The notes beneath the pieces are model-generated. The model did not search any database, had not been told where the DNA came from, and saw only the letters and a program-made list of their open reading frames with translations. From Chryseobacterium cucumeris (GTDB lineage: Bacteria > Bacteroidota > Bacteroidia > Flavobacteriales > Weeksellaceae), in assembly GCF_016775705.1 (NCBI RefSeq), contig NZ_CP068760.1, forward strand, positions 1,426,001 through 1,490,000: a DNA stretch of 64,000 bases, in the 5' to 3' direction. Below, piece by piece: positions 44,165-53,243 of this stretch (position 1 is the first letter of the stretch; the number at the start of each line of letters is the position of its first letter). A program made the position numbers and the translations under genes.

Positions 44165-44973
44165 TAAAAATCCAGTTGGAACTGCTTTTCTTCATCACTT
44201 ACAATCCCTAAAGCTTCATATACATAATCAAATGTTGAAAGCAATACCGGCTTACCATTGATCACTGCTACATCATGTTCGAAGTGAGCAGATGGCATGT
44301 TATCTAACGTTGTTACCGTCCAGCCGTCGTTATGGAACTTCACTTTTTCAGTTCCCATGTTCACCATCGGTTCAATAGCAATTGCTAAACCGTCTTTAAT
44401 GACTTTTCCGCTTCCCTGTCTTCCATAGTTCGGAACCTGCGGATCTTCGTGCATTTTTCTGCCTAATCCATGGCCTACAAGCTCTCTTACCACTCCATAT
44501 CCTTCTTTTTCACAATGTGCCTGAATCGCATGGGAGATATCTCCGATCCTCTTTCCTCTGACACACTGCTCAATCCCTTTGTACAGAGATTCTTTGGTAA
44601 CCTGTAGTAATTTTTTAATCTCAGGCTTTACTTCCCCGATTTCAAAAGTGTAGGCATGATCTCCTACAAAACCGTTTAGAATAACTCCACAGTCTACAGA
44701 AAGAACATCTCCTTCTTTTACCACATCATTGTTTGGGAAACCATGAACAACCTGCTCATTCGGAGAGATACAAAGAGAGTTTGGAAATCCTCCGTATCCT
44801 AAAAATGCAGGTTCAGCACCATGATCTTTAATAAAATCATGAGCCAGTTTATCTAAATATAAGGTAGTAATCCCCGGTTTAATTTCTTTTGCCAACATTC
44901 CCAATGTTTTAGAAACCAATCGGGCACTCTCCTTCATCAGACGTAATTCGTCTATCGTTTTTAATTGAATCAT
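44164..44973 (-). CDS. map: Methionine aminopeptidase, type I
   Basis: The 269-residue enzyme removes the initiator methionine from new proteins. The five metal ligands are visible: D in SVDCGVILNG, D in GDHAYTF, H in GHGLGRKMHEDP, E in AIEPMVNMG and E in HFEHDVAV. Length fits type I. A methyltransferase gene follows it with a one-base overlap. Confidence 0.95.
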   Translation of the reverse strand: MIQLKTIDELRLMKESARLVSKTLGMLAKEIKPGITTLYLDKLAHDFIKDHGAEPAFLGYGGFPNSLCISPNEQVVHGFPNNDVVKEGDVLSVDCGVILNGFVGDHAYTFEIGEVKPEIKKLLQVTKESLYKGIEQCVRGKRIGDISHAIQAHCEKEGYGVVRELVGHGLGRKMHEDPQVPNYGRQGSGKVIKDGLAIAIEPMVNMGTEKVKFHNDGWTVTTLDNMPSAHFEHDVAVINGKPVLLSTFDYVYEALGIVSDEEKQFQLDF

Positions 44974-45059
44974 TGTATTAATTTACCAATGTATTAATAG
45001 ATCAGTGTAACAATATGGATTGGTAAATTGGTACACTGTTAAATTTAAATTGTTTTATT

Positions 45060-45491
45060 CTACCAGAAAAGTCCTTTTTTCTTTTCTTTTTTAAGTTTTG
45101 AATAGGCAAGAACCTCTTTTCCTTCCACACGGAATTCTATTCTTTCCTGAATGATGTTGTAGATTTCACCCCATCCCGGGAATCCTCCTAAATTTCTGTC
45201 GTCAATAAACCAGTCTGCATCTAATTTTCTGGACTGATTTTCAGGATCAAAAACTTCTCCTTCAAAGCTTGAGTTCACAGCATAAAATTCTATTCCGTTT
45301 TTTTTGCAGAATTCTACCGCTTCATCTAATGTTTTTCCGTGTCTGTATGTCCAAAGTATCAATCTGAATCCTTCAGACTGAAGTCTTTTCAAAGTTTCGA
45401 ATGCAAAAGTTTTCGGTTTTCCAATTGCCGGGTAAGCATCGTCAACAATAGTCCCGTCAAAGTCAACAGCAATCTTTTTATTATTTAACAT
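45060..45491 (-). CDS. HAD-like hydrolase of the BT0820 type
   Basis: The start is set at ATG 45491 (MLNNKKIAVDFDGTIV); a 20-codon upstream extension is hydrophobic but contradicts the family start. The 143-residue protein has motif I VDFDGTI, LILWTYRHGKTLDEAVEF and DADWFIDDRNLGG. This matches the BT0820-like HAD group in Bacteroidota, of unknown substrate. The C-terminal tail is basic. Confidence 0.87.
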   Translation of the reverse strand: MLNNKKIAVDFDGTIVDDAYPAIGKPKTFAFETLKRLQSEGFRLILWTYRHGKTLDEAVEFCKKNGIEFYAVNSSFEGEVFDPENQSRKLDADWFIDDRNLGGFPGWGEIYNIIQERIEFRVEGKEVLAYSKLKKEKKKGLFW

Positions 45492-45588
45492 TTTGTCTTT
45501 TTTTAGCTTTGCAAAGATAAGAAATAAAAAGAGTGCCAAAAAGAAAGGCACTCAATACTTTTATATTTTAATAATAATAAAGATCGTA

Positions 45589-46566
45589 TTAGCTTTTTAC
45601 CCAGCTAAACTGGAACTGAAGATCGGGAGTAGAAACTCTGTCTGTGATCTTCTGCAGCCTTGCAGGAAGCTTCATCAGGTATTCCTGAGCTTTTTCAGCT
45701 TTTTCTGTAAGTCCTTTTACGTGCTCAATTTTCCATTCATCTAAAAGGTCTTTCATAATGTTGATATAATCCTGGCCTGTGTACACCATACATCTTTGTG
45801 CAGCATCTGAGAAATGCCCCCAAAGTTCACCTGCTTTTTGTCCTGACTGTCTCATTAAGTGAGCAGGCATTACAATTTTTTTACGCATCATATCTTCAAA
45901 CGCAAGAATCATTTCCGAAGGGTCTACTTCAAGGATTTTTGCTACGAAATGTTTGTATGCTTTAGCGTGTCTTGCTTCATCTGCAGCAATCACACCACAC
46001 ATTTTTGCCAATTTTCCGTTTCCGGATTGTTTAGCCAATGTTCCTACTCTTCTGTGAGAAATATTGGTAGCCGTTTCCTGGAAACTCGTATAAATGAAGT
46101 TTCTGTATGGGTCCATACTTGTTCCCAGATCGAATCCGTCATTGATCAGGTATTGGGTAGTGATTTCCACTTCTCTCATGTTTACTCTTCCACACAGATA
46201 AAGATATTTGTTTAATAAATCTCCGTGTCTGTTTTCCTCAGCGGTCCACGCTCTTACCCAATTGGCCCAGCCTACTTTTTCTTCCTGATTGATTCCATCA
46301 ACTCCCATTAACCAAGACTCATAAGATGGAAGTGCCTCTTCCGTGATACAGTCACCGATTAATGTTACAAAAAGATCATAAGGCATTTCGCGGGCAAAAG
46401 TCTGAATTTCTTCTAAGTCGTGTTTAAATTCTTCACTTGAAGGATCTGGTAAATAATCGGAAGGCTGCCATATTTTTTCAATTGGCGTTAAAAATTTATC
46501 AAGAAAAGAACCTACTTCCTTTTCCAATAATCCCATTACTTCTTTCCTAACAAGCTTTTGATACAT
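45589..46566 (-). CDS. Acyl-ACP desaturase (stearoyl-ACP type)
   Basis: The 325-residue soluble desaturase uses a di-iron centre to introduce a double bond in acyl-ACP. The two iron motifs are EENRHGD and DEARHAKAY, with the ligand Glu in QETATNISHRR between them. Length and motifs are normal. It should set membrane unsaturation and so respond to temperature. A perfect 10-base inverted repeat lies upstream, next to a TATCTTTG box, and suggests repressor control. Confidence 0.92.
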   Translation of the reverse strand: MYQKLVRKEVMGLLEKEVGSFLDKFLTPIEKIWQPSDYLPDPSSEEFKHDLEEIQTFAREMPYDLFVTLIGDCITEEALPSYESWLMGVDGINQEEKVGWANWVRAWTAEENRHGDLLNKYLYLCGRVNMREVEITTQYLINDGFDLGTSMDPYRNFIYTSFQETATNISHRRVGTLAKQSGNGKLAKMCGVIAADEARHAKAYKHFVAKILEVDPSEMILAFEDMMRKKIVMPAHLMRQSGQKAGELWGHFSDAAQRCMVYTGQDYINIMKDLLDEWKIEHVKGLTEKAEKAQEYLMKLPARLQKITDRVSTPDLQFQFSWVKS

Positions 46567-46588
46567 TTTACTATTCAGTTTTAATTTA

Positions 46589-46596
46589 CAAAGATA
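46589..46596 (-). promoter_or_regulatory. -7 box upstream of the desaturase
   Basis: TATCTTTG on the minus strand matches TAnnTTTG and lies 22 bases before the start codon. The -33 region adjoins the palindrome at 46622. Confidence 0.55.
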
Positions 46597-46621
46597 TGAT
46601 TTATTTATTATTTAACGCATA

Positions 46622-46646
46622 ATAAAGTATGACTTGCATACTTTAT
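46622..46646. promoter_or_regulatory. Palindromic operator upstream of the desaturase
   Basis: ATAAAGTATG and CATACTTTAT are perfect 10-base arms around a 5-base spacer. The site begins 25 bases upstream of the -7 box, where RNA polymerase would contact -33. It is too far from a T-run to be a terminator. Confidence 0.5.
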
Positions 46647-46661
46647 CTGACATAAATCATA

Positions 46662-46699
46662 AAAAAAATGCCGCTACTAAAGCATAACGGCATTTTTTT
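46662..46699 (-). terminator. Terminator of the phosphoglycerate mutase gene
   Basis: AAAAAAATGCCG and CGGCATTTTTTT pair around a 14-base loop, 17 bases past the stop codon. Confidence 0.75.
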
Positions 46700-46716
46700 A
46701 ACAATATTATTGAATA

Positions 46717-48258
46717 TTAATTAACCAAAACTTCTCCAGTCATTGCATCTGGTATTTCCACATCCATTACTTTAAGGATTGTAGGGGCTACATCGCCCAG
46801 TTTTCCTGGTTTTAAATTCCATGTATGGTCTTTATCCATCACAATAAAAGGAACCAGGTTTGTGGAGTGCTGGGTATTTGGAGTTCCGTCCGGATTGATC
46901 ATTACATCTGAGTTTCCGTGATCGGCAAGAATGAAAACAGCATATCCGTTTTCATAGGCTGCTGTAGCCACTTTTTCTATACATTGATCTACCACTTCTG
47001 CTGCCTTCACTGCTGCTTCAAAAACACCTGTATGGCCTACCATATCTGTATTGGCGAAATTTAAGCAGACAAAATCAGCTGTTCCCTGCTCCAGTTCGGG
47101 TACTATAGCATTGGTAATATCATAGGCCGACATTTCCGGTTTCAGATCGTAGGTAGGAACATCTTTCGGGCTTGGGCAAAGCAGTCTTCTTTCTCCTGTA
47201 AATTCCTCTTCCCTTCCTCCTGAGAAGAAGAAAGTAACGTGAGGATATTTTTCTGTTTCTGCAATTCTGATCTGGGTTTTTCCATTTTTCTCCAGAATTT
47301 CACCCATGGTTTCTGTCAGTACGTTTTCATCAAAAACAACCTGCACATTCTGGAATGTTTTATCATAGTTCGTCAATGTGATATAATAAAGGTTCAGCTT
47401 CTTCATTCCAAATTCCGGGAAATCTTTCTGGGAAAGAACTTCTGTAATTTCTCTTCCTCTGTCTGTACGGAAATTGAAGCAGATCACCACATCATCTTCA
47501 ATGATTCTTGCTACCGGTACTACATTTCCTGTAGCAGTAGTATTCACTAAAATAATAGGCTTCAGGAACTCATCGGTTACATTATTATCATAATACATCT
47601 TGATTGTTGCCAAAGCATCCGTTGTCTGTTCTCCTATTCCTTCCACAAGGGCACCGTACGCTAATTTTACACGCTCCCATCTTTTATCTCTGTCCATGGC
47701 ATAGTATCTTCCTACCACTGTTGCCAGCTTTCCGGTAGTTGCTTCCATATGTTTCTGAAGTTCATCGATAAACCCTAATCCGGAATGCGGATCACAGTCT
47801 CTGCCATCGGTAAATGCGTGAACAAAAACATTCTCATTTAAACCGAATTCTTTAGCAGCGGTCAGTAATCCTTTTAAGTGATTGATATGTGAGTGTACAC
47901 CTCCGTTGGAAACCAATCCGATGAAATGTACTTTTTTATTTTCTTTTTTGGCGTATTCAAAGGCATCCTGAATCACTTTTTCCTGACCCAGTGTTCCTTT
48001 TTCGACGGCCATGTTCAGTTTTACCAGGTTTTGGTATACTACTCTTCCGGCTCCCAGGTTCATGTGTCCTACTTCAGAATTTCCCATCTGTCCGGCTGGT
48101 AAACCTACCGCCAGCCCGCTTGCTTCAAGGGTGGTATGTGGAAATTTCTGGTAACAGCTGTCTATGAATGGTGTATTTGCTTTATCTATTGCAGAAACGT
48201 TAGGGTTTGTTCCCAATCCCCATCCGTCAAGAATGGCCAGTATTGCTTTTTTCGACAT
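46717..48258 (-). CDS. gpmI: 2,3-bisphosphoglycerate-independent phosphoglycerate mutase
   Basis: The 513-residue glycolytic enzyme interconverts 3- and 2-phosphoglycerate. The phosphorylated Ser lies in MGNSEVGHMNLG. Mn-binding residues appear in ILDGWG, FADHGNSD and NTDMVGHTG. The RDxxRW-like MDRDKRWERV and TDGRDCDPHS blocks belong to the mutase domain. Length is standard. It is monocistronic; a TAAATTTG box lies 20 bases upstream. Confidence 0.96.
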   Translation of the reverse strand: MSKKAILAILDGWGLGTNPNVSAIDKANTPFIDSCYQKFPHTTLEASGLAVGLPAGQMGNSEVGHMNLGAGRVVYQNLVKLNMAVEKGTLGQEKVIQDAFEYAKKENKKVHFIGLVSNGGVHSHINHLKGLLTAAKEFGLNENVFVHAFTDGRDCDPHSGLGFIDELQKHMEATTGKLATVVGRYYAMDRDKRWERVKLAYGALVEGIGEQTTDALATIKMYYDNNVTDEFLKPIILVNTTATGNVVPVARIIEDDVVICFNFRTDRGREITEVLSQKDFPEFGMKKLNLYYITLTNYDKTFQNVQVVFDENVLTETMGEILEKNGKTQIRIAETEKYPHVTFFFSGGREEEFTGERRLLCPSPKDVPTYDLKPEMSAYDITNAIVPELEQGTADFVCLNFANTDMVGHTGVFEAAVKAAEVVDQCIEKVATAAYENGYAVFILADHGNSDVMINPDGTPNTQHSTNLVPFIVMDKDHTWNLKPGKLGDVAPTILKVMDVEIPDAMTGEVLVN

Positions 48259-48278
48259 TTTGTAAAACTTTTGTTAGA

Positions 48279-48286
48279 CAAATTTA
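48279..48286 (-). promoter_or_regulatory. -7 box upstream of gpmI
   Basis: TAAATTTG on the minus strand matches TAnnTTTG and ends 20 bases before the start codon. Confidence 0.5.
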
Positions 48287-48367
48287 CCTAATTTCCTATG
48301 AATAGAAGAATTTGAAGTCTTGAATTTTATGGACTGCTGATGATTAGTCAATTAATTTTGAAATTTT

Positions 48368-48400
48368 AACCGTGTCAAGGTTTAAAACCTTGACACGGTT
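48368..48400 (-). terminator. Terminator with a long palindrome after the DUF2268-like gene
   Basis: AACCGTGTCAAGGTT and its reverse complement form a perfect stem of 15 pairs with a 3-4 base loop. It lies about 40 bases after the stop codon. It shares TGTCAAGGTTT with the hairpin at 49440. Confidence 0.7.
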
Positions 48401-48441
48401 CGTATAATGATGAACTTTTAAATTGCCAGCAGTATTCCATT

Positions 48442-49371
48442 TTATTCTTTAAAAAAATCTTCAAAACTGCTATTATTTTGCTTCACATATTCTCTGATAT
48501 ACCGATCCAAAAGGCCACTCTCTTTAAGAAACAGAAGAGGATTCTGAATATGTAAGATATCGTCAATAGCTTTATGCTTATCTGACTGTTTATTAAAATA
48601 TGCCTCAGAAATATTATACCCAATCCAGTAGCCCAGATCGTTCGGTCTGTTGTCTTTTTTGCTGGTTCCGTAAAGCCAGTCTGTAGGATCATTTTTCTTG
48701 AGTACCGTTACAAATTCTTTGTATAATTGATCAGAATGAGCCTCTCCATATTGATAAAACGGGCTGTTATGGCTTTCTCCGGACACCAGCTCACTGATAA
48801 AATCAGCACTACCTTCGCTTAATGTGTATTTTAAAAGGTTATCAGTTCCTTTGATATCCTGTTGAAAGTGAATCGTCTCATGTGAAACAAGTCCTGCAAT
48901 TCCATCCAGATTCTGAAGAGTTTCGGTACCGATCATAATGCCGTCTTTAGAAAATGTTCCTCCCGTATTAAATCTTCCGTATACAAAATATATGGGTGGA
49001 AATTTTGCCTGCGGATACCAGTATTTCAATGCGCTGTACACCGCTCTGATTCTTTTTTCTTTTTGATTGATTCCTGACAGAACATTCCGGCTTTTAAGAT
49101 AATCTTCTTTTCTCTTTTTTACCATTGTATATAACGAATCAGCATTGATTATGCGGTATTCCATAAAACCTTTTACGCCCGGAGATCCGTTACTGATATA
49201 ATCTCTAAAAGGATTTTCTTTTGAAGCCTCCATTTTATCGAATGCTTTCCAGAACCGGTCTGTATCTCTGGTTTCAAATACAGCGTTCAATGGATCAGTG
49301 GAGAAACCTGTCTGTGCTTTTGCAATTCCGGAGGCTAAAAGAAGACATGTAAAAATATATCTGGTTTTCAT
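48442..49371 (-). CDS. Putative DUF2268-like metalloprotease, secreted
   Basis: The 309-residue protein has a signal peptide (MKTRYIFTCLLLASGIAKAQ) and a zinc-protease motif HETIHFQQD (HExxH), with a later GSADFISEL that could supply the third ligand Glu. The C-terminal YWIGYNISEAYFNKQSD block is shared with Bacteroidota DUF2268 proteins and with the GldB-like group. Its role is unknown. The zinc motif is visible, but activity is inference. Confidence 0.72.
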   Translation of the reverse strand: MKTRYIFTCLLLASGIAKAQTGFSTDPLNAVFETRDTDRFWKAFDKMEASKENPFRDYISNGSPGVKGFMEYRIINADSLYTMVKKRKEDYLKSRNVLSGINQKEKRIRAVYSALKYWYPQAKFPPIYFVYGRFNTGGTFSKDGIMIGTETLQNLDGIAGLVSHETIHFQQDIKGTDNLLKYTLSEGSADFISELVSGESHNSPFYQYGEAHSDQLYKEFVTVLKKNDPTDWLYGTSKKDNRPNDLGYWIGYNISEAYFNKQSDKHKAIDDILHIQNPLLFLKESGLLDRYIREYVKQNNSSFEDFFKE

Positions 49372-49439
49372 ATTAGTTTTTAAAGATATCTTATCAAACG
49401 GCTAAAAATATAAAAACTTATACAGAATAGAAATAAACG

Positions 49440-49462
49440 CTGTCAAGGTTTGAACCTGACAG
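49440..49462. repeat. TGTCAAGGTTT intergenic hairpin
   Basis: CTGTCAAGGTT and AACCTGACAG pair around a TG loop with one bulged base. It shares its left arm with the terminator at 48368. It stands in the divergent gap between the DUF2268-like and SUI1 genes. Confidence 0.5.
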
Positions 49463-49518
49463 GGTTGAAAAATTAAAATTTCGTTGATTATTTCAGTTCA
49501 TTAATCGCTAATTCTTTT

Positions 49519-49526
49519 TAATTTTG
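49519..49526 (+). promoter_or_regulatory. -7 box adjoining the SUI1 start codon
   Basis: TAATTTTG is a TAnnTTTG match that ends 4 bases before the ATG at 49531. No -33 element at the right spacing is visible. Confidence 0.45.
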
Positions 49527-49530
49527 CGGT

Positions 49531-49854
49531 ATGGATTTACGAGATCAATTGAAGAATCTTTTTCCTGATCATGAAGAGCAGGATTTTGAGATGCCTGAAG
49601 AAGAATTCAAGCAGAAAGAGCCATTGGTATGCAAATTTGAGAAAAAAGGAAGAAACGGTAAGCCTGTAACGATTGTTGAAGGCTGGGAAGGCAGCGAGGA
49701 AGACCTGAAAAAAATCTCAAAGAAAATAAAAACCACCTTGGGTATAGGCGGCTCTGAGAAGGATGGAACGATTATCATTCAAGGAGATAACCGTGATAAA
49801 ATCATGAATATCCTTAAAGAAATGGGATATAAAACCAAACGTGTTGGCGGATAG
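49531..49854 (+). CDS. Translation initiation factor SUI1/YciH
   Basis: The 107-residue protein contains an eIF1/SUI1 domain (residues about 30-105) with KPVTIVEGWEG, LKKISKKIKTTLGIGGSEKDGTIIIQGD and IMNILKEMGYKTKRVGG. Bacterial YciH/SUI1 proteins bind the 30S subunit and help select starts. The predicted promoter ends only 4 bases before the ATG, so the transcript may be leaderless. It is convergent with the LRR gene with only 2 bases between stop codons. Confidence 0.93.
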   Translation: MDLRDQLKNLFPDHEEQDFEMPEEEFKQKEPLVCKFEKKGRNGKPVTIVEGWEGSEEDLKKISKKIKTTLGIGGSEKDGTIIIQGDNRDKIMNILKEMGYKTKRVGG

Positions 49855-49856
49855 TT

Positions 49857-50756
49857 CTAGAAATAGATCTGGGTTTCCGGCAGTAAGGTTTTTAAGTTTT
49901 CAATTTTAGATTTTTCTATAGGATTTCCTGTAAGAATCAATGTTTTCAGATTTTTAAGCTGTTTGATTTCTACAGGAATGTCTTTCAGATCATTATTGGC
50001 CAGATTCATGCTGACGATATTTTTCAGCCCTTTTACTTTGGGCGATATTTCTGTGATATGATTTCCGCTTACATTCAGAAATTCAAGCTTCTTTGCTTTA
50101 AAAAGGTTTTCCGGAAGCCTCATAATAGCATTCTGCTGCAGTTCAAGATATTTTAAATTTTCCGGAAAAGACAGATTTCCAAGATCATTGATCTGGTTAT
50201 TTGAAAGGTTGAGAAATTTCAGATTTTTGATCTGATCCAGTTTGTCTGCAATAAAACTTATCTGGTTTCCCTGAAGATTGATTTCTTCCAACGCGGGAAT
50301 TTCCATAAGGGCTTCGGGAAATATATTTAGATTATTAGCATCAAAATGTACCACTTTTAAGTTCTGAAGCTTTGCAAGATTAGGATTAATGCTTGTCAAG
50401 CTGTTCAGATTCATAGAAAAAGTAGTCAGTTTCTTCAGATTGCTTACCTCATCAGGAATAAATTTAATGCTGTTTTCATTCACATTTAAAATTTCCAGTT
50501 CTTTTAAAGCAAAAAGTTCCTGATCCATTTTCTCAAGCTTATTCGCCATAATATTCAAAAAGAATAATGAATCCAGTTTTACAATCTGAGGAGGAAGATT
50601 AAAAAGACCTTTTTCTCTGAAACTTATACTGTAAACCGCTTTTTTACTTTTTAAAGCATCTTCAATATTGGTAAATGTAGGATATTTCACCGGATCAATC
50701 TGTGCTTTGATCTGAGAAAGTGAGATGACGGAAATCAATAAGAAAAGCTTTTTCAT
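49857..50756 (-). CDS. Secreted leucine-rich-repeat protein
   Basis: The start is set at MKKLFLLISVISLSQIKAQ (50756) because it makes a clean signal peptide; an upstream in-frame ATG is ignored. The 299-residue protein has about ten leucine-rich repeats (LxxLxLxxNxLxxLP-like), for example LEEINLQGNQISFI, LKFLNLSNNQIND and LEFLNVSGNHITE. LRR proteins bind other proteins. There is no T9SS sorting domain. The gene order with a PhoX protein upstream may reflect co-transcription (57-base gap). Confidence 0.85.
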   Translation of the reverse strand: MKKLFLLISVISLSQIKAQIDPVKYPTFTNIEDALKSKKAVYSISFREKGLFNLPPQIVKLDSLFFLNIMANKLEKMDQELFALKELEILNVNENSIKFIPDEVSNLKKLTTFSMNLNSLTSINPNLAKLQNLKVVHFDANNLNIFPEALMEIPALEEINLQGNQISFIADKLDQIKNLKFLNLSNNQINDLGNLSFPENLKYLELQQNAIMRLPENLFKAKKLEFLNVSGNHITEISPKVKGLKNIVSMNLANNDLKDIPVEIKQLKNLKTLILTGNPIEKSKIENLKTLLPETQIYF

Positions 50757-50813
50757 AAAAATAAAAGGTCTGCCAGCAACCAAAGCTGCCGACAGACAAG
50801 AATTATAAATAAT

Positions 50814-52967
50814 TTATTTCTTTACAAGTTTAACTGTTTTCTGGAATCCTCCTTCAGCTTCAATATTTAAAACTAAAACTCGTGATCCTTCCAACTGTTG
50901 TGTGAAATCAAGATCCAATGCTTTATTGGTTCCGTTGAATTTCTTCGTGTAAACGATTTTCCCGTCCATGCTGTAAGCTGTTACAGAAATATCTTTCAAT
51001 CCTTTTACAGAATTGATTTTTACCACTCCTGAAGTTGGGTTCGGTGCTACCGTTACTGTATTCTCTTCAATTTTGGTATCAATAGTCCCTAAAGTTCCTT
51101 CAGTTCCAAGATTATTTTTAAGGGCAATAACAACTGTTGCTGATTTCCCTCTGTAATCAATCGTATTTCCTGTTGCATCTACGTCTGTAGAAATCGTAGA
51201 ATCCGGATGCTGGATAGAGAAGAAACCAAATTTATGATCAGGAGTAAATGTCAATCCTGTAGGTTCCGAACCAGCCGGCATAGAAGCAAATAGTCTTACT
51301 TTCGGATTGGCCTGTGTATGATCCGGAGCAATGACCCAGATATAGTTTTTACCACCATCCTGAAGTACCCAAAGGTTTCCAAGTTCATCGAAAGTAAGGT
51401 TGTCATTTCCGTCTCCCCAGGCTTCAGATTTCATTCCCTGAGCTGTATTGAAAGAATATACAGAAGAACTTCCACCTACAAATGTTTCTACCTGAGAAGC
51501 AGTAGTTCCGTTATCCTGTAAACGGTATACTCTGTCTAATCCTTTGGCTGTAAAATAGATTTTACCATCCAGCGGGCTGATATCAACATCTTCTACCCCG
51601 TTGAATTTTGTTCCACCTAATGACAGGGCGTTGGTATTGGTATTATTCTGATCTGCTTTTTCTTTATTCGGAACCTGAATCCATGTCGCTGTAGTTCCTA
51701 CCGGATCTCCTGCAGCCGTTAATCCCTGATCCAGTTTTAATACGTAAAGGTTTCCAGAAGAGAGATCATTAGGAGTATCCATTACATATTTGTACACCAA
51801 GTGAGTTCCACCGTCTTCTCCATAATATGCTATAGTTCCCGCATTATTGATCACCACGTTCTCGTGGTTCATGATTCCCATCTGCCAAAGCTTACCTTTT
51901 GTCCCGTTAGGGTTTTTAGATATAACCTGAGCAGTAGCAGGATCAATCTCTACCAGCCAGCCATAATCTTTATAACCGTCATTGTTCACATCATTGGAAG
52001 TTACAGATTCTTCTGCAGTGACTATAGTTCCCCACGGCGTAACTCCTCCGGAACAGTTCCTGATCGTCTGTACCAAACTTGGATCTGAGAAACTTACCGC
52101 TCTTGATTTTGTCAGCTGCCAAAGTTTTGAAGTCGCGTTATAGTTGATTTCTGCCATGGTAACTCCTCCGGGATTCGTTTCATGATTGACAGAAAGGTAT
52201 CCGTTGGTACTACTTCCTGTTTTTGGAACATAACCGGTAAAGTCATTCTGACCTCCTACCAATCCTCCGCCTTCGGTATAGCTGTCTCCTTCTTTTAAAA
52301 TAAGCTGGTATTTGTGTTCAGCAGGAATAATTAACTTATTGGTTTGTGCTGTAGGAACAATTGAAGTAAAACAACTGATATGCGTTCCGTTACAAGCTAC
52401 AGGAATAGTTGTATTGGTAGTCGTTTTCAGATAAGCATCAATTCTTAAGTCTGAACTGGTTGTACTTCTGTTATGTAATTCAATAGAAAATCTGTTAACA
52501 CCGTTTACAAATTTTGATTTTGGAATTGAAAAAATGTTATAAACACTCTCTGCTGCCCCGTCAATAGTAGTACTGGAGAAAGTATTGAATGTAACAGCAC
52601 CTGCAGGCATATTATCTCTTACAACTTCTTCTCCGTTAAGGTATACAATAATACCATCATCTCTCATCACACCAAACTCTATAGTATCGGAAAGCGTTGA
52701 AAGATCTACCGTAAAATCTTTAGCAAAATAGGCTGTAGTAAGCCCTGAATTGATGGTAGTAGTTACAGGATCTCCATATCCCAACGGACCGTTTCCTACT
52801 GCCCATGTTGAAATATCATAGGTTTGGGCATTCCAACCGGCTGGCTGCGCCTGGTTGTTATCTTTATAGCTCCATGACGCATTCTTATTGAATATCAAGG
52901 TCTGCGCCTGAAGACCAGAACTGGCCAGTATAGCCAAAGCTCCCACTGCTAGTAGTTTTTTCTTCAT
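50814..52967 (-). CDS. PhoX-like phosphatase domain protein, T9SS cargo
   Basis: The 717-residue protein has a signal peptide, an N-terminal beta-sandwich (about 22-190: TLIFNKNASWSYKDN), a central PhoX-like/DUF839 beta-propeller with TGYVPKTGSSTNGYLSVNHE, SGGVTPWGTIVTAEES, MNHENVVINN and EAWGDGNDNLTFDELGNLWV, and a C-terminal T9SS sorting domain (VAPNPTSGVVKINSVKG). PhoX is a secreted alkaline phosphatase; whether this homologue has the full metal site is not clear. A TAGTTTTG box lies at 52993. Confidence 0.85.
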   Translation of the reverse strand: MKKKLLAVGALAILASSGLQAQTLIFNKNASWSYKDNNQAQPAGWNAQTYDISTWAVGNGPLGYGDPVTTTINSGLTTAYFAKDFTVDLSTLSDTIEFGVMRDDGIIVYLNGEEVVRDNMPAGAVTFNTFSSTTIDGAAESVYNIFSIPKSKFVNGVNRFSIELHNRSTTSSDLRIDAYLKTTTNTTIPVACNGTHISCFTSIVPTAQTNKLIIPAEHKYQLILKEGDSYTEGGGLVGGQNDFTGYVPKTGSSTNGYLSVNHETNPGGVTMAEINYNATSKLWQLTKSRAVSFSDPSLVQTIRNCSGGVTPWGTIVTAEESVTSNDVNNDGYKDYGWLVEIDPATAQVISKNPNGTKGKLWQMGIMNHENVVINNAGTIAYYGEDGGTHLVYKYVMDTPNDLSSGNLYVLKLDQGLTAAGDPVGTTATWIQVPNKEKADQNNTNTNALSLGGTKFNGVEDVDISPLDGKIYFTAKGLDRVYRLQDNGTTASQVETFVGGSSSVYSFNTAQGMKSEAWGDGNDNLTFDELGNLWVLQDGGKNYIWVIAPDHTQANPKVRLFASMPAGSEPTGLTFTPDHKFGFFSIQHPDSTISTDVDATGNTIDYRGKSATVVIALKNNLGTEGTLGTIDTKIEENTVTVAPNPTSGVVKINSVKGLKDISVTAYSMDGKIVYTKKFNGTNKALDLDFTQQLEGSRVLVLNIEAEGGFQKTVKLVKK

Positions 52968-52992
52968 TTTTTATTTGATTTATTAGACCTTG

Positions 52993-53000
52993 CAAAACTA
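52993..53000 (-). promoter_or_regulatory. -7 box upstream of the PhoX-like gene
   Basis: TAGTTTTG on the minus strand matches TAnnTTTG, 25 bases before the start codon. The rest of the 276-base gap to 53243 shows nothing else that I can recognise. Confidence 0.45.
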
Positions 53001-53243
53001 TTTTTTTAGCGCTTTTTCTCTGTTAATAGGATTTTAAATCTAAATCATCGAATATTAACTTATCAAAAACCTAATGTTAAGTGGATTAATTTTTTGTTAC
53101 AAAAGCATAAGGTCCCAACCTTTTTTTCGGAACACAAGTATCTGAAATCCTAATTAAGATTATAAAATTTTAGAAAAAGGACAATCAAAAAAATAAGGTA
53201 TGCCAACTGACATACCCTATAAATCAAATATTGTTTTTAAAAT

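Noticed and set aside
45492..45551. Upstream extension of the BT0820-like gene with a hydrophobic start
   Set aside because: It could look like a signal peptide, but cytosolic HAD relatives begin at KKIAVDFDGT, and the extension lies in the promoter region.
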